NCBI GenBank assembly: GCA_025458985.1
Contig: JALORM010000088.1
Coordinates: 1-7,087, forward strand
Reading direction: 5' to 3'
DNA from: Paracoccaceae bacterium
Lineage (GTDB): Bacteria; Pseudomonadota; Alphaproteobacteria; Rhodobacterales; Rhodobacteraceae
Length of the DNA: 7,087 nt
Positions 1-5,725 of the stretch are shown piece by piece (position 1 is the first letter of the stretch; every line of letters begins with the position of its first letter). The position numbers were made by a program, and so were the translations under genes. The notes under the pieces were generated by a model. That model had not been told where the DNA came from, did no database searches, and saw only the letters and a list, made by a program, of their open reading frames with translations.

Positions 1-461
1 TAGTCCTCGGGGTCGACGACCACGCAGACATGGGCATGGTTCTTGGCCGCCGCGCGGATCATCGCCGGCCCGCCGATGTCGATGTTCTCGACCGCCTCGG
101 CATAGCCCGCGCCCCTCGCGACGGTCGCCTCGAACGGGTAGAGGTTCACCACCAGAAGGTCGATGGGCAGGATGCCGTGCGCCTGCATCGACGCCACATG
201 GCCCGGATCGTCTCGCAGCGCCAGAAGCCCGCCGTGGACCCCGGGGTGCAGGGTCTTGACCCGCCCGTCCATCATCTCGGGGAACCCCGTGACCTCGGCC
301 ACGTCGGTCACCTCCAGTCCGGCCTCGCGCAGCGCCTTCGCCGTTCCCCCCGTCGACAGCAGCGCCACGTCCCGCGCGGCCAGCGCCTGCGCAAGCTCGA
401 CAAGTCCTGTCTTGTCGGACACGGAAATCAGCGCCCGGCGCAGGGCAACGGCATCGGTCAT
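1..461 (-). CDS. purH: Bifunctional purine biosynthesis protein PurH, N-terminal part (IMP cyclohydrolase domain), cut by window edge
   Basis: PurH carries out the last two steps of cytoplasmic de novo IMP synthesis: AICAR formylation and IMP ring closure. Only the first 153 codons are here. They cover the N-terminal MGS-like IMP cyclohydrolase domain; the AICAR transformylase domain would lie beyond base 1. Visible family motifs are VSDKTG (13-18), STGGT (36-40), KTLHP (69-73), NLYPF (106-110) and ENIDIGGPAMIRAAAKN (125-141). The start at 461 is chosen because translation begins just before the conserved ALISVSDKTG segment and a good ribosome site, GAAAGGA, lies just upstream. The gene follows the heparinase-like gene on the same strand after a 37-base gap, so co-transcription is likely. 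Identity is very secure from the motifs; completeness cannot be judged. Confidence 0.97.
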   Translation of the reverse strand, partial: MTDAVALRRALISVSDKTGLVELAQALAARDVALLSTGGTAKALREAGLEVTDVAEVTGFPEMMDGRVKTLHPGVHGGLLALRDDPGHVASMQAHGILPIDLLVVNLYPFEATVARGAGYAEAVENIDIGGPAMIRAAAKNHAHVCVVVDPED

Positions 462-498
462 CGCGGGTCCTTTCGGCGTCGGCGTCTGGGGTCGGCCG

Positions 499-2244
499 TC
501 AGGGATCGGCCTGGGGCGCGGCCATCTCGAGGTCGCGCAGGTTGGACGGTGTATCGAGAGCCTTCGCCAAGGTCCAGCTTACGCTGCCGGTATAGTCCAG
601 CACCCGCGCCGACAGCACGATCGCCTGCGTCGGGCGGGGCTTCAGCCGCCCGCTTTCCAGGTAGACCGAAGGCTCCAGCGACAGCTCCCCGGTCCCGTCG
701 TGGCGGAAGATCCACATCTCGCCCGACCTCAGCGCGACCGAGACCGCCGTGCCGCCCAGGTCCAGTTCGGGGTCGGCGTCAGGGTGCAGGTGGAAGCGGA
801 CCTGATAGGGGATGCCGCCCGACTTCACCTCGTCCATCGCGTAGTCGAACATCCGCCGCTCCTCGGGCGAGACGGCCGTCAGCGAATCCTCGCCGTTCAG
901 CGCGCGGCCGTCGTCGGTCAGCGCCAGTTCGCGGAAACAGGTCAGCCCGTGGGTCGCCACCCAGGCGTCGTGGCTCAGCGCCAGCCGGTGCTCGCCCCCG
1001 CCCTCGCCGCGGTCCACCCAGACATCGCCAGGGCCCTCGACCAGCGGCTCGCCGCCCTGTTCGCGGGGGCCGAGGCGCCCGGACGAGAACCCCTCGATGC
1101 ACAGCGTCGAGTGCGAGGGCGTCGCCCGCCCGGCGCGGCGCCAGTCCGCGCCGAAGGTCAGCCCCGAACCACAATTGACGATCAGCGGCCGCCGGCCCGA
1201 GGTCAGTTCCAGCGCCAGCGCCGAGGCGTGCGCGTTCATCGAGGCGGCCCGGATCGGCGGCGGGGCGGCATCGACGATGACGGTCGTCCGCGCAGCCGAC
1301 AGCCGCGCAAAGCCCATCGCCAGCCCCGTGCGGGCGGGCGTCCGGATGCCGGAGGCGGCCAGCGCGGCGTCAAGCCGCCCGTCCTGGCCCCGGCCTCCGC
1401 CATGGAACCGGGCAAGCCCGCCGTCGGAATGGCGCAGCGCCCTGAGCGTCGGCACCACCCGCTCCAGCGCCTCGGTCAGCGCGCGCGGCACGTCCCGGCC
1501 GGCCTCGGTCAGCGCTGCCTTGGCCCAGGTCAGCAGCGTCAGCGCCTCGAGCAGTTCTTCGGGGTTGCGGGTCGGGATGCCGCCGTCATGGTCGATCGAG
1601 GCGTCGCATTCCCGCGCCAGCGCCTCGATCGCGGGGTCTGCATGGCGCTCCATCCCCGCCAGGGCCAGGCCGGCCGAGATCAGCCCGGTCAGCGCCTCAA
1701 GCCGGGGCAGCCCCTCGGGCGCGGCGGACCACATCCGCGACAGGTAGACGGTTTGCTGGGTCAGCGACCGGAACAGGCGGTCCTTGTCGGCGGCCTCGCG
1801 GCCGGCCAGCAGGAAGGGCGCGTGGTTGATCCAGCGGATCAGCCGGCGGGCCGCAAGTTCGGGCGTCCAGCCGGGGCCGATGCCGCGGCCGAAGCGGTCG
1901 ATCCAGCCGAACACCCAGTCCTGCGCCAGCTTGCGCGCGCCCGAGTGGCTGGCCGCGGCCAGGTCGTCCAGCCAGGCGCCGCCATGGCACTCGTCGCGGA
2001 ACGCCGCCGAGGGCGGCGCAACCTCCCACAGCACGGCGCCCGGTGCCTCGATCAGGTGCCCTGCGAACAGCAGGTTCCCGCCCAGGATCTGCCGGCCCCG
2101 GGCGTGGCTGCCGATGCTGCGCGGCTCGGGCTGCACGGCGAACTCGCGCGCCGAGGGCCCCCAGCCCGCCGTCCGCGCGGCCCAGACATTGCGCCAGCGC
2201 GCGCGGCGCGTGGGCCAACGGTCGGGGAAGCTCGCGCCTGTCAT
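499..2244 (-). CDS. Heparinase II/III family protein
   Basis: The 581-residue product matches the heparinase II/III-like family of alphaproteobacteria. These proteins pair an N-terminal alpha-helical (alpha/alpha toroid) half with a C-terminal beta-sandwich half and are presumed polysaccharide lyases; the substrate is unknown. Visible marks are ARGRQILGGNLLFAG (48-62), a helical middle with HDGGIPTRNPEE (219-230), NAHASALALELTSG (337-350), the HSTLCIEG block (378-385) and YQVRFHLHPDAD (480-491). Start 2244 is chosen because recognisable family sequence begins shortly after it; the reading frame stays open to 2538, but that extension overlaps rsmB and looks non-coding. Shine-Dalgarno signal before this start is weak. 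I see no signal peptide or membrane segment, so a cytoplasmic place is possible. It lies 127 bases after rsmB and 37 before purH on the same strand. The family call is firm; enzymatic activity is not shown. Confidence 0.9.
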   Translation of the reverse strand: MTGASFPDRWPTRRARWRNVWAARTAGWGPSAREFAVQPEPRSIGSHARGRQILGGNLLFAGHLIEAPGAVLWEVAPPSAAFRDECHGGAWLDDLAAASHSGARKLAQDWVFGWIDRFGRGIGPGWTPELAARRLIRWINHAPFLLAGREAADKDRLFRSLTQQTVYLSRMWSAAPEGLPRLEALTGLISAGLALAGMERHADPAIEALARECDASIDHDGGIPTRNPEELLEALTLLTWAKAALTEAGRDVPRALTEALERVVPTLRALRHSDGGLARFHGGGRGQDGRLDAALAASGIRTPARTGLAMGFARLSAARTTVIVDAAPPPIRAASMNAHASALALELTSGRRPLIVNCGSGLTFGADWRRAGRATPSHSTLCIEGFSSGRLGPREQGGEPLVEGPGDVWVDRGEGGGEHRLALSHDAWVATHGLTCFRELALTDDGRALNGEDSLTAVSPEERRMFDYAMDEVKSGGIPYQVRFHLHPDADPELDLGGTAVSVALRSGEMWIFRHDGTGELSLEPSVYLESGRLKPRPTQAIVLSARVLDYTGSVSWTLAKALDTPSNLRDLEMAAPQADP

Positions 2245-2282
2245 GTCGCCGGGTGCCGCCTGGACGGAATCGATCTGCGTAA

Positions 2283-2312
2283 CCTGTAAGCCCCAACGCG
2301 CATCCTGTCCAA
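2283..2312 (-). promoter_or_regulatory. Weak candidate sigma-70 promoter for the heparinase-like gene
   Basis: In the 127-base gap after rsmB the minus strand has TTGGAC (2312-2307) as a -35 and TACAGG (2288-2283) as a poor -10, 18 bases apart. This would start transcription near 2275, about 30 bases before the gene. The -10 matches only partly, so read-through from rsmB is equally plausible. Apart from this I see nothing definite in the gap. Confidence 0.22.
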
Positions 2313-2371
2313 GCCCGGAATGCCTTGCCGCGCAATGCCGTTCGCCTTGCGGTATAGCGCCTGACACCGCA

Positions 2372-3682
2372 TCAGCCCGGCCGCACCAGCCGTGCCATGT
2401 AGAAGCCGTCCATCCCGCCCTCGTCGGCCCACACGTCTGGCCTGAGCCGCAGCCCGCCCTCGGCACTGCACCAGGCCGGATCGACGCCCTCGGGCAGTGC
2501 CACGGCGGTATCCGCCGCCAATCCCGGATGACGGGCAAGCGCCGCAGCGACCTGCCGCTCGCCCTCTTCGGGCAGCAGCGAACAGGTGCAGAAGACCAGC
2601 CGCCCGCCGGGACGCAGAAGCCCCAGCGCGCGGTCGATCAGCGCCGCCTGAAGCGCAACCAGCGGCTTCACCGCGGCGCCCGACCGGATGAAGGGCAGTT
2701 CCGGGTGCCTCCGGACCGTGCCCGTCGCGGTGCAGGGGGCATCGAGAAGGATCGCGTCGAAGCCCTCCCCGGGCGGTGCCCAGTCGAGGACGTCGGCCAC
2801 CACGGTTTCCGCCTCCAGCCGGCACCGGGAAAGGTTCTGGCGCAGCCTCTCCATCCGGTCGGCCGAGGCATCGACGGCCGTAACCTGCGCGCCTGCGGCC
2901 GCCAGCTGAAGGGTCTTGCCGCCCGGCGCGGCGCAGAGGTCGGCAATCTTCTCGCCCGGTCGCGGGGCATGAAGCCGCGCGGGAAGCGCGGCGGCGGCAT
3001 CCTGCACCCACCAGGCGCCCTCGGCATAGCCGGGCAGCGCCGTGACCTGCGCGCCGGGGGGCAACCTCACGCTGCCCGTGAGCAGCGCAATACCGCCCAG
3101 CCGGGCGGCGAGTGCCGACGCATCGCCGTCCCGCGGGGTCAGGTCCATCGGCGGGGCCATGGCGTGAACCCGCTCGATCGCCGCCACCGCCTTGGCGCCC
3201 CAGGCCGACAGCAGGCGCCCGCGCAGCCAGCCCGGCAGCTCCTGCGGAGGCAGCGCGGCCCAGGCCGCGCCCTCGCCCGCGACCTTGCGCAGCACCGCGT
3301 TGACCATCCCCGCGGCATGCTCCGTCCGCCGCCCTGCCCGCGCCACCGCTACAGCCGCACCGACGACGCCGTGCGCGGGCGCCCCGCGCTCCAGCATCTC
3401 GACCGTCGCGAGGCGCAGGATGTTGCTGACCGCCAGCGGCGGCGCGCGGCGCAGGTGCGGCTTCAGCAGGCGGTCCGCCCGGCCAAGGTGGCGCAGGGTG
3501 TCGGTGGCAAGCCCCTGTGCCCGCGCCCGGTCTGCCGGGTCGGAAAGCTGCGCCCAGGGCCCGGCCGCGCCCGTCACCTCCGACAGGGAAAGCTCCTCGC
3601 CCAGAATCCGGTCGAGGATCGCCGCCGCCGCCCGGCGCGCCGCCACCCCCTCGCCCGTCCCGCGCGCATCGGCCTGCGCCAT
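2372..3682 (-). CDS. rsmB: 16S rRNA (cytosine-5) methyltransferase, RsmB/Fmu family
   Basis: RsmB uses S-adenosylmethionine to methylate C5 of a cytosine in 16S rRNA (C967 in E. coli). The 436-residue product has an N-terminal NusB-like RNA-binding region (about 15-135) and a C-terminal Rossmann methyltransferase domain. It shows motif I DLCAAPGGKT (248-257), an acidic residue of the SAM site at D271, motif IV DAPCTATGTVRRHP (314-327) with the product-release cysteine C317, and motif VI FCTCSLLPEE (364-373) with the presumed nucleophile C367. The C-terminal signature is MDGFYMARL (424-432). Both cysteines of the two-cysteine m5C mechanism are present. The start at 3682 fits normal family length; the frame stays open to 3853, but that stretch would cover the divergent promoter and part of the neighbouring gene. 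The exact target base is inferred from the family; a different m5C target is possible. Confidence 0.95.
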   Translation of the reverse strand: MAQADARGTGEGVAARRAAAAILDRILGEELSLSEVTGAAGPWAQLSDPADRARAQGLATDTLRHLGRADRLLKPHLRRAPPLAVSNILRLATVEMLERGAPAHGVVGAAVAVARAGRRTEHAAGMVNAVLRKVAGEGAAWAALPPQELPGWLRGRLLSAWGAKAVAAIERVHAMAPPMDLTPRDGDASALAARLGGIALLTGSVRLPPGAQVTALPGYAEGAWWVQDAAAALPARLHAPRPGEKIADLCAAPGGKTLQLAAAGAQVTAVDASADRMERLRQNLSRCRLEAETVVADVLDWAPPGEGFDAILLDAPCTATGTVRRHPELPFIRSGAAVKPLVALQAALIDRALGLLRPGGRLVFCTCSLLPEEGERQVAAALARHPGLAADTAVALPEGVDPAWCSAEGGLRLRPDVWADEGGMDGFYMARLVRPG

Positions 3683-3702
3683 CGCCCTGCCCGCCCCTAG
3701 CC

Positions 3703-3730
3703 TTGCCACCGCAGCCGAGGGGCGTATATC
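3703..3730 (+). promoter_or_regulatory. Candidate promoter for the DUF1674/SDHAF4 gene
   Basis: TTGCCA (3703-3708) and TATATC (3725-3730) are 16 bases apart. The predicted start point is near 3737, giving a leader of about 37 bases before the ATG at 3774. The AT-rich GTATATC stands out in a GC-rich background. It shares its -10 bases with the minus-strand rsmB promoter, so the two promoters may compete. Confidence 0.42.
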
Positions 3731-3750
3731 AGACCATGAGGCCCTCACAA
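3723..3750 (-). promoter_or_regulatory. Candidate rsmB promoter
   Basis: The minus strand carries TTGTGA (3750-3745) and TATACG (3728-3723) separated by 16 bases. Transcription would begin near 3716, about 34 bases before the rsmB start codon. Each box matches the sigma-70 consensus at four of six positions, which is reasonable for a high-GC alphaproteobacterium. The -10 overlaps the -10 of the opposite promoter. Confidence 0.4.
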
Positions 3751-3773
3751 GCAGCGGCCGAACGGAACGCGCC

Positions 3774-3950
3774 ATGCCCGAGACCCCCAAGACCCTGCCG
3801 CCCGAGGCGCTCCGCGCGCTGGCCGAGGCCGAGGAACGGCGCCGAACGGCCAAGGCTGCCGACCTGCCGCCGGAACTGGGCGGGCGCGACGGACCCGAAC
3901 CCGTGCGCTACGGCGACTGGGAGAAAAAGGGCCTCGCGATCGATTTCTAG
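3774..3950 (+). CDS. DUF1674 / SDHAF4-family succinate dehydrogenase assembly protein
   Basis: This 58-residue protein belongs to the DUF1674 family, which includes the mitochondrial assembly factor SDHAF4 (Sdh8). Those proteins bind the flavinylated SdhA subunit and help it join complex II. The recognition feature is the C-terminal block: GPEPVRYGDWEKKGLAIDF ends the protein (40-58), with the family-typical RYGDWE and terminal DF. The N-terminal half is charged and helix-prone (about 11-29). The ATG at 3774 is preceded by GGAA at 3764-3767, and a candidate promoter lies upstream. No sdh genes are in the window, so its role here rests on family membership. The gene ends 15 bases from the stop of the converging gene. 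Family call is strong; function in this organism is inferred. Confidence 0.88.
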   Translation: MPETPKTLPPEALRALAEAEERRRTAKAADLPPELGGRDGPEPVRYGDWEKKGLAIDF

Positions 3951-3969
3951 CTCGGGCGCGCCGACCTAG
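3947..3969. terminator. Imperfect inverted repeat between convergent genes, possible bidirectional terminator
   Basis: CTAG (3947-3950) pairs with CTAG (3966-3969), then a C-C mismatch, then TCGG (3952-3955) pairs with CCGA (3961-3964) around a GCGCG loop. Both stop codons, at 3948-3950 and 3968-3966, lie inside the stem. No run of T follows on either strand, so it is not a classical intrinsic terminator, and the stem is short. Confidence 0.28.
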
Positions 3970-4334
3970 CGCAGCGCGAAGGCGGCGGACCGGCCCTCGC
4001 CCCGGTCGACCGTGAACCGCACGCGGTCGCCGTTCTTTTCGACAAGCTGGCAGTTCGCGGGGATCGGCGTGCCGCTCCAGTCCATCTCGCGGCAGAAATA
4101 GCCGTCGCGCCATTCCCAGGTGCCCGCCACGTCCCAGCCCATCGCCTCGCCGTCGATCCGCCCGTCGGGCATCACGCGCAGCGAGATGCCGAACATGCCG
4201 TAGCGCAGCTCCTTCCCCGCGACGGTCCCGACGAAGGTGTCGCGGTCGGCGATGCGGACGAAGCCCTCGGCAGCGGCCGGGCCGGCCAAGATGGCAAAGG
4301 CGGCGATTGCGGCCGGGATGCAGATGCGCAGCAT
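3966..4334 (-). CDS. Small exported protein of unknown function
   Basis: I do not recognise a functional domain in this 122-residue product. It begins with a clear Sec signal peptide: MLR, a hydrophobic stretch rich in Ala and Ile, then GPAAA-EGF with likely cleavage near residue 22. The mature part is about 100 residues, with features suggesting a small beta-rich fold: a RIADRDTFVG segment (27-36), the PDGRIDGEAMGWDVAGTWEW stretch (56-75), and two cysteines, C81 in YFCREM and C95 in ANCQLV, that could form a periplasmic disulfide. It ends RSAAFALR. The start at 4334 is chosen for the signal peptide and an upstream GGGGG ribosome site; the frame runs to 4394, but that extension is proline/arginine-rich filler. 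It lies 69 bases after dapB on the same strand with no promoter I can see between them, so it may be transcribed with dapB. I recall similar short rhodobacterial proteins carrying the name dihydrodipicolinate reductase, but nothing here resembles that enzyme. Confidence 0.8.
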   Translation of the reverse strand: MLRICIPAAIAAFAILAGPAAAEGFVRIADRDTFVGTVAGKELRYGMFGISLRVMPDGRIDGEAMGWDVAGTWEWRDGYFCREMDWSGTPIPANCQLVEKNGDRVRFTVDRGEGRSAAFALR

Positions 4335-4371
4335 GACGAACCCCCAGGGATCAACCGATGCGGACTCTACG

Positions 4372-4389
4372 GGCCGGGGCCGGGGCCGG
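4372..4389. repeat. Three perfect tandem copies of GGCCGG
   Basis: GGCCGG is repeated three times without interruption in the gap between the dapB stop (4404) and the small exported-protein gene (4334). The unit is self-complementary at its core, so the transcript could fold on itself. The plus strand has closely spaced G runs. It may be slippage of GC-rich DNA with no function. The rest of this 69-base gap shows nothing else clear. Confidence 0.6.
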
Positions 4390-4403
4390 ATCATTCGTGA
4401 GGC

Positions 4404-5213
4404 TCAGAGCCCCAGCACGTCCGCCATGTCGTACTCGCCGGGCTTGCGGTCCTGGCCCCAGAGCGCGGCCCTCAGCGCGCCGCGGGCAAAGATCGCCCGG
4501 TCGGTCGCGACATGGCGCAGCACGATCCGCTCGCCCGGGCCGGCGAAGATCACGTCGTGCTCGCCCACGATGTCGCCGCCGCGGATCGCCGCAAAGCCGA
4601 TGTGGCCGGGCTTGCGCGCACCGGTGATTCCGTCGCGCCCGCGGTCGGCCACCTCCGACAGGTTCAGCCCGCGGCCCTCGGCCGCGGCCTCGCCCAGCAT
4701 CAGCGCGGTGCCCGAGGGGGCGTCGACCTTGCGGGCGTGGTGCGCCTCGACGATCTCGATGTCGAAGTCGGCATCCAGCGCCTCGGCCACCTTGCGGGTC
4801 AGCCCGACCAGAAGGTTGACGCCAAGGCTCATGTTCCCCGCGCGCACGACCACTGCATGCCGCGCGGCGGCGGCGATCCGCGCGAGGTGCTGGGCCTCGA
4901 GCCCGGTCGTGCCGATCACGTGCACCGCGCGCGCCTGCGCCGCCAGGACGCTGAACGCGACCGTCGCCTCGGGCGCGGTGAAGTCGATCACCGCCTGCGC
5001 GTCGGCGATGGCCTCCACCGGATCGTCGGTGACGGTGACGCCCAGCGCCGCGCCGCCCATCGCCACGCCGGCATCCTGCCCGACCCAGGGGTGGCCCGGC
5101 CGCTCGACGCAGCCCGACAGCCGCGCCTTGCCGCTGTCCGTCACGGTTCGGATCAGCATCTGGCCCATCCGCCCCGAGGCTCCCGTCACGACGATGTTCG
5201 GCAGCACGCTCAT
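4404..5213 (-). CDS. dapB: 4-hydroxy-tetrahydrodipicolinate reductase DapB
   Basis: DapB reduces 4-hydroxy-tetrahydrodipicolinate with NAD(P)H in the cytoplasm, the second committed step of the diaminopimelate/lysine pathway that feeds peptidoglycan. The 269-residue product has the family's usual length. In order: the dinucleotide-binding loop GASGRMG (11-17), IDFT (76-79), GTTG (101-104), NMSLGVN (127-133), then the DapB signature EAHHARKVDAPSGTA (156-170). There H158 and K162 sit where the catalytic histidine and lysine of the E. coli enzyme lie. The C-terminal block RGGDIVGEHDVIFAG (211-225) is also typical. The start at 5213 puts the Rossmann loop at the normal distance from the N-terminus and follows a strong GAGGGG ribosome site; the open frame to 5330 crosses into the rbfA start and is not credible. 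It is divergent from rbfA with 98 bases between. Confidence 0.97.
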   Translation of the reverse strand: MSVLPNIVVTGASGRMGQMLIRTVTDSGKARLSGCVERPGHPWVGQDAGVAMGGAALGVTVTDDPVEAIADAQAVIDFTAPEATVAFSVLAAQARAVHVIGTTGLEAQHLARIAAAARHAVVVRAGNMSLGVNLLVGLTRKVAEALDADFDIEIVEAHHARKVDAPSGTALMLGEAAAEGRGLNLSEVADRGRDGITGARKPGHIGFAAIRGGDIVGEHDVIFAGPGERIVLRHVATDRAIFARGALRAALWGQDRKPGEYDMADVLGL

Positions 5214-5241
5214 CGACACCCCCCTCGGCTTCGGGCCTCCC

Positions 5242-5268
5242 TTTATCGAATGACGCGACGGCTGGCAA
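5242..5268 (-). promoter_or_regulatory. Candidate dapB promoter
   Basis: In the 98-base divergent gap the minus strand has TTGCCA (5268-5263) and GATAAA (5247-5242) with a short 15-base spacer. Transcription would begin near 5235, about 22 bases before the start codon. The -10 is the most AT-rich spot in the gap, but the spacing is below optimum. I found no equally convincing promoter for rbfA on the other strand. Confidence 0.3.
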
Positions 5269-5311
5269 AGGGGCGCTTGCCGTGGCCGCGGCATAGGACT
5301 AACTGGACGGA

Positions 5312-5725
5312 ATGGCACCATCCCGCGCACACCTGGGTCCCGGCCCCTCGCAGCGCCAGCTCCGCGTCGGAGAGCTGATCCGCCGCGCCCTGTCCGAGGT
5401 GCTGGCGCGCGGCGAGGTGCACGACCCCGACCTGAACCGCCTGTCGATCACCGTGGGCGAGGTGGTCGCCTCGCCCGACCTCAAGACCGCGACGGTCTAC
5501 ATCCTGCCCTTGGGCGGCAAGGGCCGGGTCGAGGCGCTGGCCGCGATGAAGCGCAACAAGGGCGAATTCAAGCGCCTGATCGGGCGGTCCCTGGACCTCA
5601 AGTACACGCCCGACCTGCGCTTCGCGCTGGACGAGACCTTCGACCGGCTGGATGACACGCGCCGCCTGTTCTCGGACGAAAACGTGCGCCGCGATCTCGA
5701 GGCGCCGGATGATCCCGAGACCTAG
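5312..5725 (+). CDS. rbfA: 30S ribosome-binding factor A
   Basis: RbfA is a small KH-fold protein that binds immature 30S subunits, helps process the 5' end of 16S rRNA, and matters in cold adaptation. The 137-residue product shows the conserved start PSQRQLRVGELIRRALSEVL (12-31), HDPDLNRLSITVGEV (37-51), the ASPDLKTATVYILPLGG stretch (53-69) containing the KH-type motif, LDLKYTPDLRFALDETFD (94-111), and an acidic tail. The ATG at 5312 is preceded by GGACGG a few bases upstream and gives the typical rhodobacterial N-terminus. In many bacteria rbfA sits between infB and truB; here infB is absent upstream (dapB is divergent) and an exported glycosidase gene intervenes before truB. Its last 17 bases overlap the next gene. 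Confidence 0.96.
   Translation: MAPSRAHLGPGPSQRQLRVGELIRRALSEVLARGEVHDPDLNRLSITVGEVVASPDLKTATVYILPLGGKGRVEALAAMKRNKGEFKRLIGRSLDLKYTPDLRFALDETFDRLDDTRRLFSDENVRRDLEAPDDPET

Noticed and set aside
163..2289. 708-codon plus-strand open frame covering purH and the heparinase-like gene
   Set aside because: It lies antisense to two genes with clear family motifs; the translation is Arg/Pro/Gln-rich with no recognisable domain, as expected for an antisense shadow in GC-rich DNA.
2245..2538. N-terminal extension of the heparinase-like protein to an ATG at 2538
   Set aside because: It overlaps the end of rsmB and the extra 98 residues do not resemble the family.
1784..3700. 638-codon plus-strand open frame antisense to rsmB and the heparinase-like gene
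   Set aside because: Low-complexity Arg/Gly/Pro translation with no motif, while the opposite strand encodes a textbook RsmB.
3683..3853. 57-residue N-terminal extension of RsmB
   Set aside because: It would run through the divergent promoter and the SDHAF4-like gene; family proteins begin close to the start at 3682.
4237..5253. 338-codon plus-strand open frame antisense to dapB
   Set aside because: Ser/Ala/Arg-rich shadow of dapB; dapB has all catalytic motifs on the minus strand.
5275..5302. Plus-strand rbfA promoter TTGCCG with TAACTG 17 bases on
   Set aside because: The -10 match is poor and the start point would fall at or beside the rbfA start codon, leaving no room for the ribosome site seen there.
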